Source: Akkermansia muciniphila (GTDB lineage: Bacteria > Verrucomicrobiota > Verrucomicrobiia > Opitutales > Opitutaceae). From it: a stretch of DNA of 64,000 bases. The notes under the pieces are model-generated. The model ran no database searches, was not told the DNA's origin, and saw nothing but the letters and a program-made list of their open reading frames with translations. The translations under genes were made by a program, and so were the position numbers. Position 1 is the stretch's first letter; every line of letters begins with the position of its first letter. Shown here one piece after another: positions 1-7,788 of the stretch. The stretch covers positions 1 to 64,000 of the forward strand of contig CAMCZZ010000011.1 of the NCBI GenBank assembly GCA_945888375.1, given 5' to 3'.

Positions 1-2
1 CG

Positions 3-125
3 CTGTTCAGCGCCGCCGCCATGAACTTCAAGAAGCTCCTGGGCTTCTTTTTGGCCTTTTTGCTCCTCCTGCTCTCCGCTCTCCTCACGCCTCGTCCAGC
101 AGTTACCCTGCTGCGTCCCGCCTAA
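3..125 (+). CDS. C-terminal tail of a gene cut by the window edge, or a short membrane peptide
   Basis: A reading frame is open from the window edge to a TAA at 123-125. An ATG at 21 would give 34 residues: a short basic start (MNFKK) followed by a Leu/Phe-rich hydrophobic stretch. That is either a lone membrane-anchor peptide or the last part of a longer protein that begins outside the window. Nothing in it allows a function to be named. The sequence after the stop becomes non-coding in appearance. Confidence 0.25.
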   Translation: MFSAAAMNFKKLLGFFLAFLLLLLSALLTPRPAVTLLRPA

Positions 126-1100
126 TATGGCGTTTTTCAGAACCGACTAGCATAGTGTTTTCCGATAGAGAAAATACCGCCCACAGGCGAATTTGCCGAC
201 GCATCAAAACGCGCGTGAATGGCGGTCGTTGCATCGCGTCGGGGGCTAGGCCCGGCGCAAGGCCGGAGCGTCAGCGCAGGCCGGGCGCTTCGCGACGGCG
301 GCGGAGATCCGCGCCAGCGGGTCGGAGGCGACGCCGCGAGGCGTAGGCGCAAGTCGCCACGCGACGCGCAGGGAGCGGCAGCGACCGGAGTGCCGGGGCG
401 CGGGGGCGGAGCGCCATTTTACGCCGCAACGGTCGGCGGCGGCTCGGAGCGCAGCCCTTAGGCGGAGCGGAGAGGCGACGGCGTCCGTGGAGGCGTTTCG
501 AGCAGGACGTGGAGTTGAGGGTGACCGCGCGCAGCGCCGCCCCGGCTCGGCCGGGGCGAGCGCGCGGGCACCGCGAGAGCCGGGCCATGCGGACCCGGCC
601 GAAGGGAGCGCCAGCGACCGGAGCCGCAGGCCGAGACGTGAGCGCAGCGAACGCGAGCGGGCACGCCGACCCGCCGCCACGGCGCAGAGCGTGAGCGAAC
701 GCCGTGGTTTGCGCGGCGGTTGAGGCGGGCCCGGCAGCCTGCCGGGCGCAGCGGGGCCCCCGCCGGTCTGAACAGGACGGGCGCGACTCAGACGGCGGGA
801 GCGCAGCGGACGACGGCTGTGACGCGACGGCGCGGGTCTTACAGGAGCGCCGCTTCGCGCGGGCCACTGCACCGCGCAGGCCGTCCCCGGCGGGGTTGCA
901 CTCCAGCGGACGGAGCGGCTTGGCCCGGAGCGCGCGAGCGCGGAGGGCTGGGCGGGCCGGAGGCGCGACCACCGCGGAGGAGCAAGCAGACGGCGTGACA
1001 GGCCGGAGGCTCGGCGCAGGGCTGGCGCGACGTGTGCCGCTTGGTTGATTGGGCGGTTTTTCGCGGGCGGTTTTGGCTTCACGAATACCACTGCGTGTCC
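126..1100. repeat. GC-rich, hairpin-rich stretch without a convincing gene
   Basis: Long frames are open on both strands, but their products are runs of Arg, Pro, Ala and Gly with no motif, as expected from very GC-rich non-coding DNA. The stretch is built from short words such as GAGCGCAGCG and CGGAGCG, placed between small inverted repeats: CCACGGC/GCCGTGG around 678-706, CCCGGC/GCCGGG around 730-746, CCCCGGC/GCCGGGG around 540-557. A roughly 20-base word containing CAGCGACCGGAG occurs near 369-390 and again near 601-622. The first hundred bases (126-230) are less GC-rich and may be an ordinary intergenic end. Confidence 0.5.
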
Positions 1101-1258
1101 CACTGGGATACCACCTGGTATCCCGTCCCCTAGCACCTGGGACACGAACCCGGGTGCTAGACCGGGACAAATCCCGGGATCTATTCTTCTAAAGAAGAAG
1201 GGGGAGAGCATCGCTATCGCTCTCCCCACTTCTTTCGGCGGGACAGACAAACCGCGCG
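1101..1258 (+). repeat. Palindromic repeat element, copy A
   Basis: The element has two parts. Left is an array of short inverted words: GGGATACC/GGTATCCC (1105-1112/1117-1124) and CTAGCACC/GGTGCTAG (1130-1137/1153-1160). Right is a conserved core that begins TTCTTCTAAAGAAGAAGG (1184-1201), itself an inverted repeat. It continues into a strong hairpin with arms GGGGAGAGC and GCTCTCCCC flanked by AGAAG/CTTCT, and ends in a conserved GGGACAGACAAACCGCG-type tail. The core recurs at copies B and C. It is REP-like in size and structure, and I do not recognise the family. Confidence 0.7.
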
Positions 1259-1321
1259 TCGTCGAGGTCGGTGTCCCAGGCTGCGGCATGGCGTGGGTTG
1301 CGCCGTATGCGCGCCCGGAGT

Positions 1322-1462
1322 CACCTGACACTAAGCGTCACTTTTGCCGGGGTGACGCTAAGGGCGACACTAGCGCCTGACACTATTCTTCTAAAGAAGA
1401 AGGGATCGAGCCACGCTATCGCTCGCCTCCCTTCTTTCGACGGGACGGAGCCGCTCCGCGCG
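1322..1462 (+). repeat. Palindromic repeat element, copy B
   Basis: Same plan and orientation as copy A. The word array uses a different word, TGACACTA/GTGACGCTA: AGCGTCAC at 1334-1341 pairs with GTGACGCT at 1352-1359, and CTGACACTA occurs twice in direct orientation. The core starts with the same 18-base palindrome (1386-1403). Its hairpin has a shorter stem (AGAAGGG / CCCTTCT outside, CGAG / CTCG inside) and the tail diverges from copy A after CGGGACGGA. The hairpin is kept although its stem sequence has changed, which suggests that structure is under selection. Confidence 0.7.
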
Positions 1463-1905
1463 TGTCGTGCGGAGTGGTTGGCTACGTTGTGGCGCGAGGT
1501 GGCGCGGCGCGACGTGGTTGGCCTTGGGCAACCCACGAAGGACGGCGAGGCGGCGTGGGTGCCGAAACGAGTTCATGCGTAAAACGCACTTGCTTTCACC
1601 TGCTTGCATCTAGCTGCTCAATAGCGTTTTGCGGGCGATTTAAGCCGTCGATTTCGAGGCGGGCGGCGTTGCGGCAGCCCATGTATTCCTTGCCTGCTTT
1701 GTGCGGCTTAAAACGAACGCGCGGGCCATTGGGCGCGATCCTGGAAGTCGGGTTGCGGGCGCGATTCGTTGCGTCGGTTTGAGGGTTGGGTGGCGGGCGG
1801 CGCGGTGCACCACGGTGGGTGCGTGGTGTGGTCGGCGCGAGTTTGCGACGGGACGCGGCATGGGGGCGGCGTGGCCTGGCTGGGTCATGAACCACGGCGG
1901 CGCGC
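1463..1905. other. Gap between repeat copies B and C, no gene supported
   Basis: GC-rich DNA without a credible coding region. A minus-strand frame near 1596-1730 has a less skewed amino-acid composition than its surroundings and could be a decayed gene end, but no start codon or ribosome-binding site supports it. I see no RNA gene, terminator or transposase here. Confidence 0.4.
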
Positions 1906-2035
1906 GCGGTTTGTCCGTCCCGTCGAAAGAAGGTGGGGGAGGAGCAAAGCGATCTCCTCCCCACCTTCTTCTTTAGAAGAATAGCACCAGGTGCTGCACC
2001 AGTCTTAGCACCAACCCCGTTTTACTGGTGCTTAG
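1906..2035 (-). repeat. Palindromic repeat element, copy C
   Basis: Third copy of the element, inverted relative to A and B. The core palindrome reads CCTTCTTCTTTAGAAGAA on the plus strand (1964-1981). The adjoining hairpin has arms GGTGGGGGAGGAG and CTCCTCCCCACC, and the tail (1906-1935) matches copy A closely. The word array lies at 1983-2035 with AGCACC/GGTGCT (1983-1988/1990-1995), TAGCACCA at 2006 and TGGTGCTTAG at 2026. The element ends about 75 bases from the 3' end of the recombinase gene. Confidence 0.7.
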
Positions 2036-2109
2036 AACTGGGGTGGTGCCGGGAAAAACCACCTCGGCGCCACCCTGGTGCTCGCGGTGGTGCCGGGTGG
2101 CGCGGGAGG

Positions 2110-3357
2110 TCACGCCGCTCGCGAAAGCGGCGTGGTTTCGGCGGAGCGGTCACACGTGACCGGATCAGCGTTGGCGGCGGCGGTGTGGGCGTGGAGGGCG
2201 GGCGCGGCCGAGGCGGGGACGATGTTGAAAAACGCCTCGGCTTCGGCGGGCGTTTTTAGGTCGAGGTAGTGTTTGCGGATGATCGACTCGGAGTTGCCCG
2301 CCTGGAGCGCGGCCTCGCCCATCGAGCGATACTTGGCGACGTGCATCGAAATGAAGGTGTGGCGCATGATGTCGTGCGAGAGCGTGAACTTTTCGGCGAC
2401 GGCGGCGCGGGTGTGTTGGAGGTTGGCCGGGATGATCGGGAAGCGGTCGAGCGGGTAGGCGCGGAGCCACGCGGCGAGATTGGGCGGGATGGTGACGGCG
2501 CGTTTCATGCGCACTTTGGACACCTCGGGCTCGATGAGGATGACGCCGGTATCGAGGCGCACGTGCTCGGGACGGAGTTTTAAGATCTCCCCGGTGCGGA
2601 CGCAGGGGCGGATGCCCGCGAAGAGGGCGAGGGCGAAGAACGGGACGAGCGAGCCGCCGTCAATCTGTTCGACGTGGTGCATGAGCGCGGCGGCTTGCGC
2701 GGCGCTGAGCGTGGTGGCGGAGCCGCGCCGGTGGGCGATGCGGAGGTGCGGGACTTTTTCGAGGGGGTTGGCGGCGACCCAGTCTTGGCAGAACGCGAAT
2801 TTGAAAAACGTGAAGAGGATGCCGCGACGGTTGTTAAACGTCTTGGGCTTGGGGTTGCCTAACTGGCAATGCGCGGCGAGGGCTTCGCGGGAGAGCGTGG
2901 AGAGCGACTGGCCGGGGAAGGCGGCGACGAGGTTTTCCAGGCGGATGCGGATGTCTTTGAGTTGGCAGGTGGAGAGCATACCTTGCGCCTCCTCCTTTTT
3001 CTTGGAGGCGAGATAGGCGGTGACGGCGGCATCTACGGTGATCTCGCGTTCGGGGGCGCGGTAGTTGGCGAGGGCGTAGTCGAGGTAGAACGCGAGGGGC
3101 TTGGGCGCGTCGGTGAGGCGGCGAAACGCAGCCTCGGACTGGCGGAGTTGGTCGTCGGTGAGGAAGGTGGAGGCGCTGCGGACGTTGCTGGCGGCTTGCG
3201 CGGCCTTGGCTTCGAGGGCGGCGCGTTCGGCTCCGGCCTCCTCGCGGGTTTTGAAGTTCCGGCGGATGCGAAGACCGTGGAGACGGCCATCGACTCGCCA
3301 AGAGGTGACGCCGTTGCGGTTGAGAAACCGGGTAACGGTGAATGCGGACTGCGGCAT
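2110..3357 (-). CDS. Tyrosine recombinase / phage-type integrase
   Basis: 415 residues. It catalyses site-specific DNA strand exchange through a 3'-phosphotyrosine intermediate. The C-terminal catalytic domain shows the first Arg in AGIRP (about R250), a Lys in KVRMKR (about 281-286), HDIMR with His328 and Arg332, and the nucleophile Tyr364 in KHYLDL. The usual second His is replaced by Asn in GNS (about 355), a tolerated variation in this family. The N-terminal part (about 105-190) looks like a SAM-like core-binding domain. The gene lies 65 bases downstream of the tRNA-Ser 3' end on the same strand, the classical place for an island integrase using the tRNA as attachment site. An 11-base inverted repeat covers its leader. 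Confidence 0.9.
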   Translation of the reverse strand: MPQSAFTVTRFLNRNGVTSWRVDGRLHGLRIRRNFKTREEAGAERAALEAKAAQAASNVRSASTFLTDDQLRQSEAAFRRLTDAPKPLAFYLDYALANYRAPEREITVDAAVTAYLASKKKEEAQGMLSTCQLKDIRIRLENLVAAFPGQSLSTLSREALAAHCQLGNPKPKTFNNRRGILFTFFKFAFCQDWVAANPLEKVPHLRIAHRRGSATTLSAAQAAALMHHVEQIDGGSLVPFFALALFAGIRPCVRTGEILKLRPEHVRLDTGVILIEPEVSKVRMKRAVTIPPNLAAWLRAYPLDRFPIIPANLQHTRAAVAEKFTLSHDIMRHTFISMHVAKYRSMGEAALQAGNSESIIRKHYLDLKTPAEAEAFFNIVPASAAPALHAHTAAANADPVTCDRSAETTPLSRAA

Positions 3358-3359
3358 GT

Positions 3360-3391
3360 GTTAGGTTGCCTAGTCAACCTGGCAACCTAAC
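3360..3391. promoter_or_regulatory. Perfect inverted repeat in the recombinase leader
   Basis: GTTAGGTTGCC at 3360-3370 and its exact complement GGCAACCTAAC at 3381-3391, separated by ten bases, end two bases before the recombinase start codon. It could be an operator for autoregulation, an mRNA hairpin masking the ribosome-binding site, or a recombinase arm or core site. The ACCTGGNAACCTA layout resembles the words in the repeat arrays at 1101-2035. Confidence 0.55.
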
Positions 3392-3396
3392 TGGCG

Positions 3397-3416
3397 AAAA
3401 CTCCTCGTCAGAGGAG
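3397..3416 (-). terminator. Rho-independent terminator of tRNA-Ser
   Basis: On the minus strand a CTCCTC-TGAC-GAGGAG hairpin is followed by TTTT, six bases after the encoded CCA end of the tRNA. Position and orientation fit a terminator separating the tRNA transcript from the recombinase gene. Confidence 0.6.
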
Positions 3417-3421
3417 AAAAA

Positions 3422-3509
3422 TGGCGGAGAGGGAGGGATTCGAACCCCCGTTACCTTTCGGTAAACCGCATTTCGAGTGCGGCGCGATCGACCACTCTGC
3501 CACCTCTCC
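3422..3509 (-). tRNA. tRNA-Ser (anticodon CGA)
   Basis: Minus-strand cloverleaf of 88 bases including an encoded CCA (3422-3424). The acceptor stem GGAGAGG pairs with CCTCTCC. The anticodon loop reads CTCGAAA, giving anticodon CGA for UCG codons. A long variable arm typical of class II serine tRNAs precedes a T-arm with GGTTCGAATCC. The 3' end faces the recombinase gene, so it may serve as the attachment site of an integrated element lying toward position 1. Confidence 0.95.
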
Positions 3510-3597
3510 GGCTACAAGGATGCTGACGCTAGGTGCCGCAGGAGGAAACGGAAGCCGAAAGTGCAAAACCCTCCAATCTGGACGGGGCCGCGCACCC

Positions 3598-3981
3598 TCA
3601 CCCCAATAATGGACGCGCCCGGCGGCAGAGTTGCAGCGCCAAGCCCCAAGGATCGCGCAGCATGTAGAGCCGGGAGCCATCCGGCGGCAACACCGCCTCG
3701 ACAAAGGTGGCGCCCTCTGCGAGCAGGCGATCGCGGTCGGCATCGGGGTCGGCACTTTCAAAGGCAAGGTGCAGGACGAGGTGATGCATCTCCGCGTAAA
3801 CCGGCACCGGCGCAGCGGGATTGCGATAAAGCTCAATAACGCCACCGCGGGCGTCGGCTAGGAAGTGAGTCTGGTTCGACTCCGGCAGATGGCGGACCAG
3901 CTTCAAGCCGAGATGGGTCTGATACCAGGCAGCGACGGCCACGGGGTCGGAAACGTTGAGGGCAAAGTGTTCCAGTAACAT
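3598..3981 (-). CDS. VOC-family (glyoxalase/bleomycin-resistance fold) protein
   Basis: 127 residues forming one vicinal-oxygen-chelate domain of two beta-alpha-beta-beta-beta units: the first begins HFALNVSDP with a WYQTHLGLK helix, and the second contains HLVLHLAF and ends in FRDPWG-like YMLRDPWGLALQL. Members bind a divalent metal at the His/Glu positions visible near H6, E51 and H68. The substrate cannot be read from the sequence. It ends shortly before the tRNA-Ser gene and is transcribed in the same direction, with the phosphoesterase gene upstream. The length is normal for a stand-alone VOC protein. Confidence 0.85.
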   Translation of the reverse strand: MLLEHFALNVSDPVAVAAWYQTHLGLKLVRHLPESNQTHFLADARGGVIELYRNPAAPVPVYAEMHHLVLHLAFESADPDADRDRLLAEGATFVEAVLPPDGSRLYMLRDPWGLALQLCRRARPLLG

Positions 3982-4023
3982 GACCCCAGCACGCCAGAAC
4001 GGAGCCTGCCCGACGAGCCTGGT

Positions 4024-4851
4024 TTAACCGACGTGGAGAAAATGCTGCAAAGCCTCTTCAAGCGTCCACTGCACGCCGCGGGCCCGGGCGGCGCCGTAAT
4101 AACGCAGGAACGGCACCACCTGGTGCGTGCCGGTCTCCATCTCACGGTAAAACAAGCGCCCCAAGGGGCCCGCGTGGTCGAGGTAGCCGCTATCGCGAAA
4201 CCGGCGCAGCGTCCGGCCGAGATCGTAGCGCACGGCGCGGTGGCGGATCTGCCAGTCGCCGGCCCGCCGCTCGAGCAGGAGAAATTGCGCGGCCGGATTC
4301 CCGTCTTGGGGCAGGCCCACGCTGCCGGTGGTGACGATGCGCCGACCAGCCCACTCGCGCGTCGAACAGACATGGTTGTGACCGCGCACGATGAGCTTCA
4401 CCGCGGGATCCAGACCGGGAAACATCGGGTCGATCTGCGCATCCGGGGTGTAGGGAAAAATGGAGTCGTTGTCGCCGCGCAGCGAGGCATGGACCACCAG
4501 CAGATCCGGCCAGGCGGGATCGGCCCAAGTGGGCGGCAGGGCGGCCAGCTCGGCCAGCTCGGCCGAACTCAGCTCGGCCCGCGCCACCCGCAGCGGGGCG
4601 AATTGAGGGGAACTCCAAGCGGGGTCGGCGCGCGGCGTGCCGTAGTCGAAAAGGTAGCGCTCGTGATTGCCGCGGATGACCGGGCAACCAAGCGCGCGCA
4701 CTCGCCGCCAGCAGGCGCCGGAATCGGGCCCGCCATCCACCACGTCCCCCGCCACGATGGTCAGATCGGGGGCGAGCGCGGCGATCTCGTCCAACGCGGC
4801 CTCGAGCGCGGCAAGGTTGCCGTGGATGTCGGCGAGCAGGGCGATGCGCAT
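4024..4851 (-). CDS. Calcineurin-like metallophosphoesterase (YfcE-like)
   Basis: 275 residues from the chosen ATG, which begins MRIALLADIHGN and has GAGAG upstream. Frame-open sequence continues further up but shows no family similarity. The metal-binding motifs are all present: D-x-H (LADIHGN), GD (VAGDVVDGG), GNHE (IRGNHERY), VHAS and GHNH (VRGHNHV). These define a two-metal phosphoesterase of the YfcE/MJ0936 type acting on phosphodiesters or phosphomonoesters, with an unknown natural substrate. The last 70 residues, after LLERRAGDWQIR, are extra relative to the minimal YfcE fold. No operon partner is evident beyond the VOC gene downstream. Confidence 0.85.
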   Translation of the reverse strand: MRIALLADIHGNLAALEAALDEIAALAPDLTIVAGDVVDGGPDSGACWRRVRALGCPVIRGNHERYLFDYGTPRADPAWSSPQFAPLRVARAELSSAELAELAALPPTWADPAWPDLLVVHASLRGDNDSIFPYTPDAQIDPMFPGLDPAVKLIVRGHNHVCSTREWAGRRIVTTGSVGLPQDGNPAAQFLLLERRAGDWQIRHRAVRYDLGRTLRRFRDSGYLDHAGPLGRLFYREMETGTHQVVPFLRYYGAARARGVQWTLEEALQHFLHVG

Positions 4852-5041
4852 GCTCTCAGCAAACACGGCCCCGGCCCGAAACGCCAAGCGCCAAAAACCA
4901 GCCCCGCGCTCAGTGGGGATCATGCAGTTGCTCGGTCGCATGGAGGCAAACTGACGACGCCCTTCGCTGGGGCCCTCGCTTAAACTACTTTTGTAGAATT
5001 GTTCACCCTGCGGGCTCACTCTCCGCCTGCAGTTCCGGGCT
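4852..5041. other. Intergenic stretch upstream of the phosphoesterase gene
   Basis: No coding region is supported here. It should hold the promoter of the minus-strand phosphoesterase gene. The plus-strand sequence following it (from about 5042) becomes coding-like and is described as a transposase relic. Confidence 0.35.
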
Positions 5042-5280
5042 GCGCCCTCACCGCGCCGAAATCTGCCCGCCGCCTCGCCCCGTTATACCGACGCCCACTT
5101 ACATGAGGCCGGGCAGACGGTGCCACGCTGCGCGCGGGCCAAGGGGCATTATCTTCGCCAGAAGGCGGCGGACCAAGGTCACCACGCCATCCTCCGCTCC
5201 CTTTCCTTCACGCGGATGCGCATCCACTGGCGCACGCAGCCTGAAACATACCTCAAAAAATCCTCGCGCGGCCTACCTCA
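5042..5280 (+). pseudogene. Probable remnant of an IS110-family transposase, C-terminal part
   Basis: A plus-strand frame without a plausible start reads GHYLRQKAADQGHHAILRSL and then FTRMRIHWR. This resembles the conserved tail of IS110-type transposases (a Y-x-R-Q-K ... G-x-x-H-H-A-x-x-R-x-L-x-F-x-x-x-R-I pattern, recalled from the family). The N-terminal DEDD nuclease domain is absent, and the frame runs on into the end of lptG on the other strand. No IS ends or target-site duplication were found, so this is at best a decayed fragment. The assignment rests on a short motif and should be treated as tentative. Confidence 0.4.
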
Positions 5281-5289
5281 GCTCTGGGC

Positions 5290-6402
5290 TCAGCGCAACC
5301 GCGCCCACGCCCACCCGCCCGCCCCCAGCAAGCCAAGATGCGGCAACAAAGCCGCCACAACCGGCTCCAGCGTGCCGCGACCGCCCAGCACGAGGCCGAT
5401 GCGCAGGGCGATAAAGTAGACCACGAACAAACCGAGCGCCTTGGTGACCCCGACCGCCGGATTCACCCGCACCCCGGAAACCGCAAACGGCACCGCAAAC
5501 GCGATGATGACCAGCGGCATCAGCGTTTCCGCCAAGACACTAGCATGGCGAAGCTCATACACCCGGGTCTTCGGACTGCCCGTGCTTCGATGATGGGCCA
5601 TCACACGCTTCAGCTCAAAGAGCGACAAACGATCCGGCTTCGCATCGTAAACCTGCATCAAATCGGGATCCTCGTTAAAATCGCGCCGCACCTGCTCGAA
5701 AAACACCGCTGTGCGCGTGAGCTCTCCGCTCAGCGGATCAAAGGAGAGCTCGCGCCCCACGCGAAAAATCCAACCGCCCCCGGCCTCATCCCGCCAGGCC
5801 TCGCGCGCGAGCAAACGGGTGCTCTCCCGGCCCTGCTTATCGCGCAAGGAAACGGTTACGCCGTAGCCACGCCGGGTAAATTGGCTGTAACGGTTGAGAA
5901 ACCAGAGCCGGCCGCCCTTCACATTATCAAAGGTCACCGCCGAGCGCAGACCGACCTGCTCGGCCGACTTGCCCGCCAGTTCCTGCCGCGCTTGCAGAGT
6001 CTCGCGCATACTCCGCGCCTCCTCCACCGACCAAGGCACCACGGTGGAATTCAGCCACCACACCAAGCCACAAAATAAAAATCCCATCGCCCAGACCGAG
6101 CGCATGATCCGCCCCAGCCCCAGCCCGGCCGCCCGCATAGCGATGAGCTCATTGCCCTGTTGCAATCGCCCCAACGCATACAGCAACGACACCAAAAGAC
6201 ACAGCGGCAGCAGGGTCGCGAGGAAACCGGGGATTTTGACCAGACAATACGCGACGACATCCGCCGCCTGCGCCCCCGCGCGCAAGAGATCGTCCAACTC
6301 GTCATAGAGTGAATGCATGACGAGCAGGCCCAGCGTCGCCGCGAGCACGAGGCCGAGAATGCCCAGCCACTCGCGAAGGATATGCCGGTCAATCAATGTC
6401 AT
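5290..6402 (-). CDS. lptG: LptF/LptG-family permease of the lipopolysaccharide exporter
   Basis: 370 residues. LptF and LptG form the membrane part of the LptB2FG ABC transporter that extracts lipopolysaccharide from the inner membrane. Visible features are the MTLIDRHILREWL start, three N-terminal membrane segments (about 12-30, 55-80, 100-120), a periplasmic beta-jellyroll-like region (about 130-265) and three C-terminal segments with the VSGVRVNPAVGVTKALG stretch. This is the YjgP/YjgQ architecture. Only one such permease is present here, so the partner must lie elsewhere. I use lptG because of the start sequence and C-terminus, but LptF cannot be excluded. Confidence 0.85.
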   Translation of the reverse strand: MTLIDRHILREWLGILGLVLAATLGLLVMHSLYDELDDLLRAGAQAADVVAYCLVKIPGFLATLLPLCLLVSLLYALGRLQQGNELIAMRAAGLGLGRIMRSVWAMGFLFCGLVWWLNSTVVPWSVEEARSMRETLQARQELAGKSAEQVGLRSAVTFDNVKGGRLWFLNRYSQFTRRGYGVTVSLRDKQGRESTRLLAREAWRDEAGGGWIFRVGRELSFDPLSGELTRTAVFFEQVRRDFNEDPDLMQVYDAKPDRLSLFELKRVMAHHRSTGSPKTRVYELRHASVLAETLMPLVIIAFAVPFAVSGVRVNPAVGVTKALGLFVVYFIALRIGLVLGGRGTLEPVVAALLPHLGLLGAGGWAWARLR

Positions 6403-6504
6403 GGGTTCGCCAAGGAGAAACCCTGCCGGGCCTTCCAGTGCAACCCCGCATCCCGCCCGCCGCAGCCGCTCTCGCCCCGGGACGCACTTGAGCTGCCGGC
6501 TTGC

Positions 6505-7569
6505 TCAACGCCCGACCCCGATACGCTGGCGCTCGGCCATCGCCCGGGCCAGGCGCGCAGCCAGAAACGGGCCCTCGTAAATAAGGCCCGTATACACCTG
6601 CACCAGACTAGCCCCCGCATCGAGCTTCTCCGCCGCGCCCTCCGGATCGCTCACCCCGCCCGCCGCGACGATGGGCAGCCGCCCGCCGGTCATCCGGGCG
6701 ATGTAGGCCACCACGGCGGTGCTGCGCCGCCGCAGCGGCGCCCCGCTGAGCCCGCCCGCCTGCCCCACCTCGGCAAAACTCCCGGGCCGCGCCAGCGTTG
6801 TATTCGTCGCGATGATGCCATCCAGCCCGAACTCCGCGATCACCCCGAGCGCCGCATCAATCTGCGCCCAACTCAGATCCGGTGCGATCTTGAGTAATAA
6901 CGGACGTCGCCCCGCCCCGCGCGCCCGGTTGGCCGCGCTCAAGGCCCCCAGCAGGTCACGCAAGGGACGTTCATCCTGCAAGGACCGCAAACCCGGCGTG
7001 TTCGGACTGGAAACATTCACCACCACGTAATCGGCGTGGTCCGCCAACCGGCCGAAACTCTCCAGATAATCCCGCGCCGCCTCGTCATTCGGCGTCACCT
7101 TGGACTTGCCCAGATTAATGCCCAACGGGATGCGCCGGTGCCCGATCGCGGGTTGCCCCGCCAGTCGTGCCGCGACCGCCGCGCTGCCCGCATTGTTAAA
7201 ACCCATGCGATTGATTACCGCGTTCTCCTCGGGATACCGGAACAGGCGCGGGGCGGGGTTGCCCGGCTGGGCTAGGGCCGTGACCGTGCCGATCTCCACG
7301 TGCCCGAAACCCAGCGCCGCCGCCGCCGGCCAAGCCCGGGCATTTTTGTCAAAACCCGCCGCCAGCCCAATCGCGTTGGGGAAATCCAAACCCCACACCC
7401 GCACCGGCCGGTGCTGCGCGGGCGAAAGTCCATTCCAGGCTTCCAGCAGACGGCACACCGGCCCCATCCGGCCGAGGAGCGCAAGCGCATCGACACCCAG
7501 TTCATGCGCCTGCTCGGCATCCAAACGGAACAGCAGCGGTTTCACCACCTGAGAATAAAAGTTGCCCAT
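6505..7569 (-). CDS. pyrD: Dihydroorotate dehydrogenase (quinone), class 2
   Basis: 354 residues from MGNFYSQVVKPLLF, the usual class 2 start with an amphipathic membrane-binding helix. Upstream in-frame starts exist but would add a basic, unrelated leader. The enzyme oxidises dihydroorotate to orotate in pyrimidine synthesis and passes electrons to the quinone pool. The FMN and substrate motifs are visible: GLAAGFDKNA, NRMGFNNAG, VVNVSSPNTPGL, KIAPDL, IATNTT and the phosphate-binding IVAAGGVSDPEGA. The catalytic base is the Ser of NVSSPNT, as expected for class 2. lptG lies downstream on the same strand with a 100-base gap. Confidence 0.95.
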   Translation of the reverse strand: MGNFYSQVVKPLLFRLDAEQAHELGVDALALLGRMGPVCRLLEAWNGLSPAQHRPVRVWGLDFPNAIGLAAGFDKNARAWPAAAALGFGHVEIGTVTALAQPGNPAPRLFRYPEENAVINRMGFNNAGSAAVAARLAGQPAIGHRRIPLGINLGKSKVTPNDEAARDYLESFGRLADHADYVVVNVSSPNTPGLRSLQDERPLRDLLGALSAANRARGAGRRPLLLKIAPDLSWAQIDAALGVIAEFGLDGIIATNTTLARPGSFAEVGQAGGLSGAPLRRRSTAVVAYIARMTGGRLPIVAAGGVSDPEGAAEKLDAGASLVQVYTGLIYEGPFLAARLARAMAERQRIGVGR

Positions 7570-7788
7570 GAGTAAAAGGGCATCCCCGCAAGCCCGCCGG
7601 GCGAAGGCAAGCCACGCGCGGCCTTTCCGTTTAATACGGCTAAATCCCAAAGCGACCGGATGAAGGGTTGGCGCATCCATCCGCCGCACCGGATTACGGT
7701 CCTTAAAAAAACCTGATTTTCGCGGTTTGACTCGACTCCGCCCGTGCGCATGGCTGCGCGCCGCTCACCCTATTTTCCTGCTGTAACC

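Noticed and set aside
246-1331. Long minus-strand frame of 361 codons in the GC-rich region
   Set aside because: Product is Arg/Pro/Ala-rich without motifs, overlaps other equally long frames on both strands and has no ribosome-binding site.
1101-2035. CRISPR array
   Set aside because: The repeats are few, inverted and of changing sequence, spacing is irregular and no cas gene is present.
1101-2035. Integron attC sites beside an integrase
   Set aside because: The core-site sequences of attC are missing, no cassettes lie between the copies, and the recombinase lacks the integron-specific extra helix as far as can be judged.
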